Shown here: piece by piece, positions 1-10,131 of the stretch
Numbering within the stretch: the stretch's first letter is position 1
Layout of the letters: each line of letters begins with the position of its first letter
Origin: Panaeolus papilionaceus
Lineage: Eukaryota > Basidiomycota > Agaricomycetes > Agaricales
Length of the DNA: 64,000 nucleotides
Direction: 5' to 3'
NCBI GenBank assembly: GCA_015501605.1
Contig: JADNRZ010000043.1
Location: forward strand, 1 to 64,000
Notes under the pieces: generated by a model
What the model was told of the DNA's origin: nothing
Database searches by the model: none
What the model saw: only the letters and a program-made list of their open reading frames with translations
Made by a program: the position numbers and the translations under genes

Positions 1-527
1 TCTTCATCTTCTCTTTATCTTATCTGGACTACTATCTCTCTTCATCTTATCTTCGTGTACTATCATCTCTCTTTGTACTTATATTTCGTCTATTTCCTAT
101 CCCCGAGCCCCACCTTTTCCTCCTATCTACGACTCCCACTCCACCTTCACTCCCGCTGTCGCTCCACTTCATTTTCCTATCTATGACTCACCTTCTTACT
201 CATCTCTCTCACACTTATGACTCATTTCTTACTGCGGACTACACTTCTGACTCACTTTATCTACTTGGCGTTTACACGCACAGCCTGCTAGATATCTATA
301 TAAACACCGTAGTTTATACCCTTGTTCTTTAGCTAGTTCTTTAACTTCGAATAGAACAACAACTTCTACGACGATCTTACTCTTCTCGCTCTCTTCTAAG
401 ACAATACCAGCGTAGCGTGCGTACGCAGTGGCATTCTTAGAACGATACTCGAACTCTGTCGCACGACGAACCGACTCCGACTAGCTCAAAGGCCTTAACC
501 GCAAGCGCCCGTCGGGCTACCGTAACA
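1..527 (+). repeat. 5' LTR of the chromovirus (first 20 bp missing)
   Basis: It matches 7194-7723 almost base for base and ends in CGTAACA, like the 3' copy. Differences are single-base indels and substitutions, for example near 101, 291, 320 and 469. As the 5' LTR it should hold the element's promoter; a TATATAAAC-like stretch near 296-304 is a candidate core. Confidence 0.95.
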
Positions 528-943
528 AAAGAACTAGCTACCCCAACGCACACCGTCCGTAATTTACGAGACGGCACCTCTCATACAAAACGGCAACCCG
601 GAAGAAGAACACCAGCACCAGACCTCGATCAGGAACCTCCAGCCAAGCTACCTCTCCTGTATCAACTAGCAGCAGAGGATTACGATTCCCGCTCAGAAAG
701 AAGAAACCCTGGGGAAAATTAGAAACGTCCAAGAAAGAACAACAGAAGACAACGACCCTCTCTCCGAACCAGACCCAGAAACGAACTAGAATCCCAGACC
801 AACGAACAAGAAGAACTTGACACCCAGTATCAGCCAGCGAACAAGAGAATCCCCAGAGACCCCAGAACCTACTGAACCCACGAACGAACCAGAAGAAATC
901 CCAGGCACACCAGAAGAACCCTTGAAAGAACCCGAACAACCCC

Positions 944-2200
944 TTGACGTCTCCCTTGCCCTCAGTCAACCAATTGAACCATACGACCCCAGAGAACTGG
1001 ACTACACTATCACCAGAACCCAGTCTTCAGCACCGAAATCCCTTCTTCTCTACCAGCATGGCGACTGCAACTCTCACTCACCCCCAGGAGGCCGCTCTGC
1101 CTCTTCTTCAAGACCTGGAGGACTGTCCAAGATCGCTCCCAGAGAGGACTCCAGGACCACCTGAAGGAGACCCCAACCGGAAACTGATGACGAAGGACAA
1201 GGTGACCCCGACCCTCTGGTAACCCTGATCCCGGTAAGGTCCACAAGACGATCCAGCTGCAGAAGCGTTTAAAAACGCCTGAAGAAAGAAGTCAACCTTG
1301 GCGCACCTGAGAAATTCACAGGAGATCGCACAAGACCAAGCATTTCATCACCGAATGCCGATCCTATCTCCACATCAATCGACACATCTACAACAATGAT
1401 GATCTGAAGATGCCTTCATCCTTCATACTTTGCCTGAAGGACCAAAGGGAGAAGAGAGCAATGGACTGGAAACGCTGCTTCCTAGCTGGAAAGTTCGATG
1501 AAGCCCAAAGAAACAGGACCGCAGTCTCCTATGGAAGGTTCAACGACTTCCTTAAAAAATTACTGAAGACTTCGCCCCGCGACTTGGACAGACCATGCCA
1601 GAAAGATCTCAAAAACATCCAACAAGAAGGAACGTCGATCACACAACACTGCTTTCAAGAACCTCATGATCACTGCAGGCTATGCCTTCCCTCACACCGA
1701 CCCCGATGATAACCTCCGATGGAAGACCTGCTGATTGGATCTATCAAGACTCTCAAAAACCAATCTTGGACAGAATTCGCAACAATGGATACAACCCCTA
1801 CACCCTGAAGGAATGGATGGATCGAGCAGCCGAAGTGGACGCCCGTTGGAGGGAATCTTTTCCTTTCCCATTCGACAAGAAACCTGCCAAACGCTTCACC
1901 TCTAACCAGATGGGGTTCAGATTTGCCAATTCCAAGCAAATCAATCTCACTGAAGTTGAACGTGCAGACCACATGAAGAACGGCACCTGCTTCCGCTGTC
2001 ACCAACCAGGTCATATCTCCAAATTCTGCCCAACCGCGATCTCAAGAAAACGAACCAGAACCAGAACACCAGCAACCGCGACGCCGCCCCGACTAGAAAC
2101 CCGAAGGATTTCGCCAAATACATCGCACTTCTATCAGACTTGAACGAAGAACAGCGCGCCGAATTTGCCTCCGAAATGCAAGAACAGGATTTTTCCTAAA
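944..2200 (+). pseudogene. Broken gag region with CCHC zinc knuckle
   Basis: Gag-like coding sequence is spread over several reading frames (pieces at about 944-1222, 1410-1709 and 1682-2143). The last piece has a classic C-x2-C-x4-H-x4-C knuckle (CFRCHQPGHISKFC, about residues 101-114 of that piece), the nucleic-acid-binding motif of Gag nucleocapsid. The middle piece has the W/F-rich spacing of a retrotransposon capsid and runs out of frame near 1640-1700. No single frame gives a full Gag, so this copy should not make capsid protein. Exact ends are uncertain because the N-terminal part is poorly conserved. Confidence 0.75.
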
Positions 2201-2246
2201 AGGTTTCGCCTCGACGTCTAAACCTTATGTATCAGTTTGTTCCGCT

Positions 2247-2790
2247 TTGATAGCTCACAATGAATCTTTTTCTGTCCCTGTGACTATCAAGTGTGAACAA
2301 CTGAGAACCGCCGAACCCCTGCATACTCAAGCCCTCCTGACTCTGGAGCGGCTGGCATTTCATCGACCAATCATTTGCGAAACTCCACGACCTTCCCCTG
2401 ACCCACTCAGAACACCGATCCTAGTCCGAAACGTTGACGGCACGCGAACAAGAAGGGACAATTACCCACCGAACGACTCTGAACCTGAAGATCTACGACA
2501 AAATCAAGAAGACCGATTTCCTAGTAACTGGGTTAGGAAATCAGAAGATTATCTTGGGACTGCCCTGGTTGCAGGACACGAACCCCGAGATCGACTGGAA
2601 GAATGCCTCCCTAAACTGGCGACCCCTATAAGACGAACCCGACAGAAAGAACGCTTGAACAGCACGAAGAACCCGATTCCGACTGGTACCCAACCGACTC
2701 GATTATCATCGAAGAACGAACCATCTCTCAACTGGAACTCCACGTTAAGAAGATGCTTGGAAAGAACACGACCCTGACCAGACCAGACCG
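2247..2790 (+). pseudogene. Frameshifted aspartic protease region
   Basis: A retropepsin-type DSG active-site codon run is visible near 2340-2350, and the flap/C-terminal signature ILGLPWLQDTNPEIDW lies at about 2547-2600, but in different frames. This order (DSG, then GLPWL..NP.IDW) is the usual Ty3/gypsy protease. The frame changes between them mean no functional protease from this copy. An in-frame stop at 2746-2748 also separates this region from the RT frame. Confidence 0.7.
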
Positions 2791-4560
2791 ACTTACGACC
2801 GACGACCTGATCATCTCCTTTATGGAAGGGGAACCGACGAAGAAGAAACCAAAGAAATCTGGATCGACACAACTCTGACACATTCCCAAGCCTTTGCTCA
2901 GAAATTTGACAAGAAAACCGACGAAACCGACCCGACCAAGATCGTTCCACCAGAATACCACCCTTGGATTTCCGTTTTCAGTGAAGAAGCCTCTTCGACC
3001 TTACCAGCGCACAAACCCTGGGATCACGAGATCAAGCTCAAACCTGATTTTGTCCACAAATCCGCCAAAGTTTACTCCCTCAACCGAGAACAGGACGATG
3101 TCACCAAACAGTTCCTCGATGAACACCTTGCCAAGGGAACCATCCGACATAGCGAATCCCCTGAAGCCGCAGGATTTTTCTATGTTGCGAAGAAGGATGG
3201 CAAACTACGCCCATGCCAAGACTACCGACATTTGAACGAAGGAACCATTAAAAACGCCTACCCTCTCCCCCTTGTCACCGACCTTATGGATAAACTCCGA
3301 GACGCCAAATATTTCACTAAACTTGACGTTCGATGGGGCTACAACAATATCCGAATCAAGGAAGGAGATGAATGGAAGGCGGCCTTCAAGACCAAGTACG
3401 GACTCTTTGAACCCCTTGTTATGTTCTTCGGCCTTTGCAACTCCCCAGCGACCTTCCAATCAATGATGGACAATATCTTCATCCGACAAGTCGAAAACGG
3501 TTATATCATCATCTACATGGACGACATCTTGATCTATGCCACAAACGAACAGGACCTCGAAAAATACACCAAAGAAGTACTCCAGATCATGAAAGAAAAC
3601 GACCTCTACTTGAAACCCGAAAAATGCGAATTCAACAAAACCAAGATCGCCTACCTAGGATTTATCATCGAACACAACAAGATCTCCATGGACCCCGCCA
3701 AGATCTCCGGTATTAAAGACTGGCCGACCCCAAAGACCCTCAAACAAGTCCGGTCGTTCCTAGGCTTTGGCAACTTCTACCGAAAATTCATCCGACACTA
3801 CTCCGATCTCGCTAGACCCCTGAACGACTTACTCCGAAAAGACCGACCTTTCATCTGGACAGAAACTCACCAGACCGCATTCGACAACCTCAAAGACCGA
3901 TTCAGTAAGGAACCAGTCCTCGCGATGCCCGATCAGAACCGACCATTTCAAATCGAGGCTGACGCATCTCAGTATGCTTATGGAGCTGTTCTCACCCAAA
4001 CCGACAGCAACGGAAAAACACACCCTGTATGTTTCCTCTCTCGTTCTTTCTCTCCAGCCGAACAGAACTACCAAGTCTTCGACCGAGAACTCCTTGGAGT
4101 TATTTGAGCGCTCGAAGAATGGAAACATTACATCCTGGGATCCCCTCACATGACTGTCGTACACTCTGACCACAAGAACCTCACGTACTGGCGCTCCCCC
4201 CAGAACCTTAACCGACGACAAGCAAGATGGTTCCTTATCCTCTCTGAATACGACATCAAACTCGAACACATGCCTGGCCATAAAATGAATCCAATCTGAC
4301 GCGCTCTCACGACGACCTGACCTTATTCCAGAAGGAGAAAACGAAGAAAACACCGACATCACGATGCTCCCAGAAACCCTGTTTATCAACCTTATCGACA
4401 CTGAACTCCAGAAGCAAATCACCGAAGCACGACCCCTCGACAAAAACGCCATGGAAGCTCTAGAAACACTGTTGAAGAACACCAATGTCACCTCCGGCAC
4501 CTCGATCAACGATTGGTCCTTCGAAGAAGGAGACCATGGGAAACTCCTCTTCTACCAAGG
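2749..4560 (+). pseudogene. Reverse transcriptase and RNase H, interrupted
   Basis: The frame open from 2749 to 4107 carries all RT blocks: primer-grip and fingers motifs, KLDVRWGYNNIRI, the catalytic YMDD (about 3517-3528) and the RNase H start DASQYAYGAVLTQ. A TGA at 4105-4107 falls where gypsy elements normally have a sense codon; it fits a C-to-T change of CGA. RNase H sequence continues after it, with further frame changes near 4297 and 4550 before integrase. The polymerase active site itself looks undamaged. This is a recent but disabled pol gene. Confidence 0.9.
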
Positions 4561-5861
4561 ACAAGGTCTATGTCCCGAACGACCAAGAACTTAGAAAATC
4601 CATCGTCATGCACTTCCACGATCCCGTCACTGCTGGACATCCTGGCCAAATTGAAACTTACAACGCCGTCGCCACATCATATTGGTGGCCTGGTATGCGT
4701 CGATTTATCTCCGCCTACGTCAAAGGATGCTCCACCTGCCAACAGTTCAAGATCAATCGGAACCCTGCACGACCCACCTTGATGCCGATCCCCGCTCCAG
4801 AATCATTAAAACCCTTCGCCCAGACGTCAATGGACCTAATCACCGACCTACCGCCATCCCTCGGATACGACTCTATTTTATCCGTGGTGGACCACGGCCT
4901 TACGAAGGGGGTAATTCTTATTCCTTGCTCCAAAACGATCACCGCCGAAGGCACAGCCAAACTTTTACTCGATAACCTTTACAAAAGATTTGGACTCCCA
5001 GACTCTATCACTTCAGATCGCGACCCCAGATTCGCAGCCCATGCCTTCAAAGAACTTCTCAGACTCCTCAACGTCGAATCCAAACTTTCCACAGCCTATC
5101 ACCCCCAAACAGACGGCACCACAGAACGTTTTAACCAAGAAATCGAAGTATACCTCTCCATCTATTGTATCACGAACCCCGAATCTTGGCCCGATGCACT
5201 CCCCACTCTTGAATTCACTCATAACAACCGACGACACTCTGACCGCACTCATTCCCCTTTCGAACTTATGCTAGGAACGAGTCCCACACAGATCCCTTTG
5301 GCCTTCGAACACACGGTCTACCCTTCTGTGGACAAGAAGCTCGCTTCCCTCCTCAAAATCCGACAGGAAGCTATCGCCGCCCACACGTTTGCCAGAAATA
5401 GAATGATCAACTTCAGCAAGAACCCGTTCACGCCATTCAAGAAAGGAGACCTAGTCTGGCTAGACTCCCGAAACCTGAAACTCGGGCACAATAAGAAGAT
5501 CTCAACCAAGAGAGAAGGACCCTTTCCAATTACCGAAGTTCTGGGACCTGTCACGTACCGCCTCAAGCTCCCGAACTATTGGAAGATCCACGACGTATTC
5601 CACGCCACTCTTCTCTCCGAATATTCTGAAACACCCGAACACGGACCAAACTTCCCCCAACCGCCACCGGACATCATCGGCGGAGAAGAAGAATATGAAC
5701 TTGACCGAATTCACAAACACCGTGGAAAGCAGAACAACAGAGAATACTTTGTTTCATGGAAAGGTTTCACACCGTTCCACAATTCATGGGAACCAGAATC
5801 TCACCTTGCCAATGCCCCTGACATTCTCCTACCTTATAAAAAGCGTCACAAACTTACCTAG
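4485..5861 (+). pseudogene. Integrase with GPY/F module and chromodomain (3' part of broken pol)
   Basis: One open frame holds the whole integrase: an HHCC zinc-binding domain (HFHDPVTAGH...CSTCQQ), the catalytic DDE core with first Asp in TSMDLITDLP, second in ITSDRDPRF and Glu in GTTERFNQE, then the GPY/F region and a C-terminal chromodomain (YFVSWKGFTPFHNSWEPESHL). The chromodomain is known to steer chromovirus integration towards modified histones. The frame is intact, but it is cut off from RT by upstream stops and shifts, so it is only expressed if made separately. The true start codon is not identifiable because integrase is normally released from Pol by proteolysis. Confidence 0.9.
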
Positions 5862-5901
5862 ACTCCCCAGTTCAACCGACAACTACTCCTCTACAAACAA
5901 C

Positions 5902-7146
5902 ATGACTACCACCTCCGCTCTCAAATCCGCATCCTCTTCCTCTTTCTCGTCTGCCCCCAAATCCGTTCGAATCCACTCTCCAGCTCAAGGTTCCTTCTCA
6001 GACCCTCCCACTGTCGCTTCTCCAGTTTTTCCCCAATCAATGTCCAATGAGGAATTTATCGCTCGCACCAAAACCCTCATCGCTGAAGCCAAACAACGAG
6101 GACGCCTCCTTGAAGAAGAAGCCAATCGACGTGAAGCCTCTTCATCCAAAATCCCCGAGATTCAAAGTCTCGACGATGTCCTCAACACTCTCGTTCAAGC
6201 CCACGAGAACACCATTGTCAATGGTAACGACCCCGAGCTCACCAACATCCTCTATCAAGCTAAAGGATGGGAAACACCCTCCATCGCCCCTGGCTCCGCT
6301 CACGACCGCACCACCATCAGCTTCGAAGAGTTCGTCGACATCTTCCGTACCAAAGAAGACTACGACCTCCTAGCATGGAAACTCCCTTTCTCCGATCATC
6401 ACTTGCCCCACTTTCGTTTCATGGACAACAACGTCAACGAAATCAAGAAACAGATCCTCAAGTTAATGGCAATATGCGACAACCTCCGCAGGAAAGCCAC
6501 TGACAACTGGGACGTTGGATGTGGCCAGTTCGAGGCCTTCTGCCAACAACATTTCAACGACCCAGACTGCAGGAATCGTCTCATGGAACTCATCGTCGAG
6601 CAAAGGAAGAAATACGCTGGTCACGAACCCAACGACAACTACACTTTCAAACACAATAAAAACCCCTCCTACGACTACTCATTTCCCATTCCCCAACTAC
6701 CAACTCTACCAGAACTCGCATCTCGCGACCCTAAAAATCTATTCAAAAACCTTGACCCCGTCGCCACCAGTAACCTCGCCACTCTCTTAAAACAGGGCAC
6801 CCAACTCTGCTTAAAATGTCCCGTTCCTGATCATTTCATAACAGACTGTCCCGACTTCATCTGTTGGAACTGCAGAAAGGAAGCACCTGGTCACCGCCTT
6901 AACTCCTGCCCCGGTCCCATCATCAAGAACAAGAAAGGAAAAAGGAAGCCTCCTCCAATCGAAACTCTCCTTCAAATCCATGGACCAGACTCCGCCCCTG
7001 GGATCGAATTGACAGAGAATCGAGAGAACGAGGAGAATGGCAGCCCAGATCATCCACCAACAACGACGGCTCATGGCGCGACGACTTCTATGACTACGAC
7101 GACGACATGTGCGACGAAGCCATCCACAACATCAACACCTGATTGA
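5902..7146 (+). CDS. Extra retrotransposon ORF with two zinc knuckles
   Basis: A 414-residue ORF begins 40 bp after integrase and ends 27 bp before the 3' LTR. The ATG at 5902 is the first in this frame after the integrase stop. The N-terminal about 80 residues are Ser/Pro-rich and low-complexity. A helical middle follows (about residues 50-290), then two zinc knuckles, CLKCPVPDHFITDC (C-x2-C-x4-H-x4-C) and CWNCRKEAPGHRLNSC (C-x2-C-x6-H-x4-C), at about residues 313-345, and a disordered Thr-rich tail. The knuckles suggest RNA or single-stranded DNA binding. Its place and motif make it a second Gag-like or accessory protein. It is uninterrupted, unlike gag and pol. Function is inferred. Confidence 0.8.
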   Translation: MTTTSALKSASSSSFSSAPKSVRIHSPAQGSFSDPPTVASPVFPQSMSNEEFIARTKTLIAEAKQRGRLLEEEANRREASSSKIPEIQSLDDVLNTLVQAHENTIVNGNDPELTNILYQAKGWETPSIAPGSAHDRTTISFEEFVDIFRTKEDYDLLAWKLPFSDHHLPHFRFMDNNVNEIKKQILKLMAICDNLRRKATDNWDVGCGQFEAFCQQHFNDPDCRNRLMELIVEQRKKYAGHEPNDNYTFKHNKNPSYDYSFPIPQLPTLPELASRDPKNLFKNLDPVATSNLATLLKQGTQLCLKCPVPDHFITDCPDFICWNCRKEAPGHRLNSCPGPIIKNKKGKRKPPPIETLLQIHGPDSAPGIELTENRENEENGSPDHPPTTTAHGATTSMTTTTTCATKPSTTSTPD

Positions 7147-7160
7147 GGTCAATCAGTCTT

Positions 7161-7173
7161 AATACGGGGGTAA
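7161..7173 (+). other. Polypurine tract of the chromovirus
   Basis: The run AATACGGGGGTAA lies directly before the TGTTACG start of the 3' LTR. A G-rich purine run at this spot is the normal plus-strand primer site. Confidence 0.8.
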
Positions 7174-7723
7174 TGTTACGTCGACTCTTTTCTTCTTCAT
7201 CTTCTCTTTATCTTATCTGGACTACTATCTCTCTTCATCTTATCTTCGTGTACTATCATCTCTCTTTGTACTTATATTTCGTCTATTTCCTATCCCCGAA
7301 GCCCCACCTTTTCCTCCTATCTACGACTCCCACTCCACCTTCACTCCCGCTGTCGCTCCACTTCATTTTCCTATCTATGACTCACCTTCTTACTCATCTC
7401 TCTCACACTTATGACTCATTTCTTACTGCGGACTACACTTCTGACTCACTTTATCTACTTGGCGTTTACACGCACAGCCTTGTTAGATATCTATATAAAC
7501 ACCGTAGTTTATACCATTGTTCTTTAGCTAGTTCTTTAACTTCGAATAGAACAACAACTTCTACGACGATCTTACTCTTCTCGCTCTCTTCTAAGACAAT
7601 ACCAGCGTAGCGTGCGTACGCAGTGGCATTCTTAGAACGATACTCGAACTCTGTCGCACGACTGAACCGACTCCGACTAGCTCAAAGGCCTTAACCGCAA
7701 GCGCCCGTCGGGCTACCGTAACA
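7174..7723 (+). repeat. 3' LTR of the chromovirus
   Basis: A 550-bp LTR bounded by the perfect short inverted repeat TGTTACG...CGTAACA and preceded by a polypurine tract. The five bases that follow (ATACC) may be one half of the target-site duplication; the other half is outside the window. Confidence 0.95.
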
Positions 7724-8334
7724 ATACCTGGTCTTCCAGGGAAGGCAACTGAGACAGAGAGACAGAAGCAGCTGGAGGTGGTGAAGTATGGAGATCCATG
7801 GTTGCCAGACAGGGAGGAGAGAGGAGAGGGAGAAAGCACAGAGTCTATAATGCAGCTGAACAGAAGAAGCAGAACAGAGGATGTAACAGACTGTATGCAG
7901 TCTCAGTCTCCAAGGTGACCTCTTTCTACTGTAAGGGCACCTCAGACACACACAAGTCCTGGGGGAGATCCAAAGATATATATCAGCTCTACATAAATAC
8001 AGGAAGTAGGCTCACCTGGGGGAGATCCAAAGAGAAAGAGGTAAAGGATCAAACCCAGGTGAAACAGCTATTTAAGTGATGAGCTGGCATTGGCATCAGC
8101 CTTGATGCCAAACAATGCCTTTGGGAATAAACAAAGGGAAACACAAAGGAATGACTATGTAACAGTGGCAACAACTAAATAATGAATGAATGGCAACTAA
8201 AGGAGAGTGTAATATAATATCTATGAGTCCATGATATGTCCAGATAATGAGATAGAGCAAAGGAAATGGAGAAAGGAGAGACAGAGAGGTGATAATAAGG
8301 AAAGGAATAGGAGGTAGCAGGAGATCCCCTGACA
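7724..8334 (-). repeat. Second-family LTR, minus orientation, cut by the chromovirus
   Basis: Read on the minus strand this begins TGTCAGGGGATCTCC at 8334, as does the plus-strand LTR at 8486. It continues to the chromovirus border at 7723, so the chromovirus jumped into it. Relative to the plus copy it carries an extra segment of about 60 bp between two CTGGGGGAGATCCAAAG repeats (about 7958-8034), an internal tandem duplication. Confidence 0.85.
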
Positions 8335-8485
8335 CTGACGATGTCCATGCTCCTGACCTCATCAGGGACTTCTATGCAGAGAATCCTAAGGCTCCAAAGG
8401 TTATCAGGACCACTTATGCTCACACTCCTTACAAACAGGCTGGACTTCATGCTTCGAGGGCGAAGCAATCCTAGAGGGGGGGTAA
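8335..8485 (+). pseudogene. Remnant 3' end of a gypsy pol gene plus polypurine tract
   Basis: The frame to the stop at 8474 reads like the C-terminal tail of a gypsy polyprotein (DFYAENPKAPKVI...) and is followed by a G-run polypurine tract (GAGGGGGGGTAA) directly before the LTR at 8486. Only this 151-bp piece of the element's interior is left, between two LTRs in opposite orientation. Confidence 0.7.
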
Positions 8486-8835
8486 TGTCAGGGGATCTCC
8501 TGCTACCTCCTATTCCTTTCCTTATTATCATCTCTCTGTCTCTCCTTTCTCCATTTCCTTTGTTCTATCCTCATTATCTGGACATATCATGGACTCATAG
8601 ATATTATATTACACTCTCCTTTAGTTGCCATTCATTCATTATTTAGTTGTTGCCACTGTTACATAGTCATTCCTTTGTGTTTCCCTTCGTTTGTTTCCAA
8701 AGGCATTGTTTGGCATCAAGGCTGATGCCAATGCCAGCTCATCACTTAAATAGCTGTTTCACCTGGGTTTGATCCTTTACCTCTTTCTCTTTGGATCTCC
8801 CCCAGGACTTGTGTGTGTCTGAGGTGCCCTTACAG
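8486..8835 (+). repeat. Second-family LTR, plus orientation, 3' truncated
   Basis: This is the reverse complement of 7934-8334 with few differences, apart from lacking that copy's duplicated segment. Similarity stops at 8835, where the minus copy continues; the end of this LTR is missing. With its partner it forms a large palindrome. Confidence 0.85.
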
Positions 8836-9007
8836 AGCCCCAGTCGAGACACTAGATCCAAACATGCGGTTCACCGGCTTGGCCAAGGCTGCCCATGCTA
8901 AATCTGGTGTTGTGAGATTTGATACACAATCAGCAGATACTATGGATTGTGATCCTGGTGTTTCTGATGACAGGGACGAGACATCCGCATCTGACAGTGA
9001 TGTGTAG
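8836..9007 (+). pseudogene. 3' end of a gene truncated by the LTR
   Basis: Directly after the LTR break an open frame runs to a TAG at 9005-9007 and ends in the acidic, Ser/Asp-rich tail DDRDETSASDSDV. Nothing upstream in this frame is gene-like. I read it as the last exon of a gene whose 5' part was lost. The family is not recognisable. Confidence 0.35.
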
Positions 9008-9194
9008 TTCTTTTGTAAATTTTGTTCTCTTTGTTTATCGTTCCGGTGTGTGTATCATGAATAGGCAATATATTTTAAATTCAACTGGAGGGGTAAACCA
9101 GAATGGTTTCAAGTTTGTTCAACTGACCGACCTAGAAATGTACCAGGTGGTACATTCTGGGTGACCAGATCACACGACGCCCACAGTGCTTGAG

Positions 9195-9215
9195 GAGCCG
9201 CTCATAAGGCGGCTC
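9195..9215. promoter_or_regulatory. CCG/CGG palindrome
   Basis: GAGCCGCTCATAAGGCGGCTC is an inverted repeat with CCG and CGG triplets. Related palindromes occur at 11,570-11,656 and 14,748-14,844, on both sides of a Zn2Cys6 gene. Its role is inferred. Confidence 0.4.
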
Positions 9216-9245
9216 TTCGCATTAGCAGATGTGCCTTGAGGGGTA

Positions 9246-9567
9246 AATGAGCATCAGCCTTCAGCAGCCGTTGAAAGTGAGCGCAGGAGCCGAGACCGGC
9301 TCCTTGTACAAAGTAAGATGAGAAGCCGAAATGGATCGGCTCCTAATCCAAGTAAAATCAGCACCCGCCTAATGCCCGGTCTCACTCTCGTATTTTTAAT
9401 GCGCGCCAGGTTTGATTCTGAAAGTCCTTGAATTTCATGCGCGCGCTATGCACTTACAACGCCTTAAGTGTGCAAGCGCAAAGCGAAGCGCGCGCGCAAG
9501 GTGCAACTTTATTACATTATGAGAGGTCTCTGCGCGACAACGAGTCTTCTTCTTCTCCAAACTCTCC
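9246..9567 (+). repeat. Rearranged fragments of the TIR/foldback element
   Basis: 9246-9377 repeats the inner part of the element at 18,264-18,396 in direct orientation. 9378-9567 repeats its left end (17,970-18,150), including the GGTCTCACTCTCGTA terminus. Together with the inverted copy that follows, arms 9246-9372 and 9710-9840 can pair. Confidence 0.8.
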
Positions 9568-10131
9568 GGTCTCACTCTCGTATTTTTAATGCACGCCAGG
9601 TTTGATTCTGAAAGTCCTTGAATTTCATGCGCGCGCTATGCACTTACGATGCCTTGAGTGTGCAAGATCCAAGTAAAATCAGCACCCGCCTAATGCCAGG
9701 AGCCGTAGGCGGTAGGCGGGTGCTGATTTTACTTGGATTAGGAGCCGATCCATTTCGGCTTCTCATCTTACTTTGTACAAGGAGCCGGTCTCGGCTCCTG
9801 CGCTCACTTTCAACGGCTGCTGAAGGCTGATGCTCATTTACTTCTCAAAACAGCCACTCACGCGACGCCATGTAATTCAAGGACATTCAGAATCCAACCT
9901 GAGGTTTCAAATCCATTGCGCGTCAAGCATACGAGGATGAGATCGAAGAGTTTGGAGAAGAAGACTCGTCGTCGCGCAGAGACCTCTCATAATGTAATAA
10001 AGTTGCACCTTGCGCGCGCGCTTCGCTTTGCGCTTGCACACTTAAGGCGTCGTAAGTGCATAGCGCGCGCATGAAATTCAAGGACTTTCAGAATCAAACC
10101 TGGCGCGCATTAAAAATACGAGGGTGAGATA
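9568..10131 (-). mobile_element. Non-autonomous TIR element, copy 2
   Basis: This is the reverse complement of 17,970-18,533 with only scattered differences. It has terminal inverted repeats of about 99 bp starting GGTCTCACTCTCGTATTTTT, G/C-rich alternating GCGCGC stretches, and an inner hairpin around TAGGCGGGTGCTGATTTTAC. It has no coding capacity beyond a short shared ORF. A MITE-like or foldback DNA element is the best reading; I could not find a clear target-site duplication. Confidence 0.85.

Larger units (their letters stand above)
1..7723 (+). mobile_element. Ty3/gypsy chromovirus LTR retrotransposon
   Basis: The element runs 5' LTR, gag, protease, reverse transcriptase, RNase H, integrase with C-terminal chromodomain, an extra zinc-knuckle ORF, polypurine tract, 3' LTR. 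Integrase after RT/RNase H and a chromodomain behind the GPY/F module are diagnostic of chromoviruses (Metaviridae). The first 20 bases of the 5' LTR lie outside the window. It is inserted in an older LTR: the sequence right after 7723 is LTR from an unrelated element. The LTR copies differ at only about four to six sites over 527 bp, so insertion looks recent, yet gag and pol carry several frame changes and at least one internal stop. I infer a non-autonomous copy moved in trans, unless sequence errors are responsible. Confidence 0.95.

Noticed and set aside
3829..4509. 226-codon frame antisense to RNase H
   Set aside because: Shadow of the retrotransposon coding strand; residue make-up reflects the reverse of a C-rich coding sequence.
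9618..9830. 70-codon ORF, repeated at 18,271-18,483
   Set aside because: Internal sequence of the TIR element in both places; no protein features.
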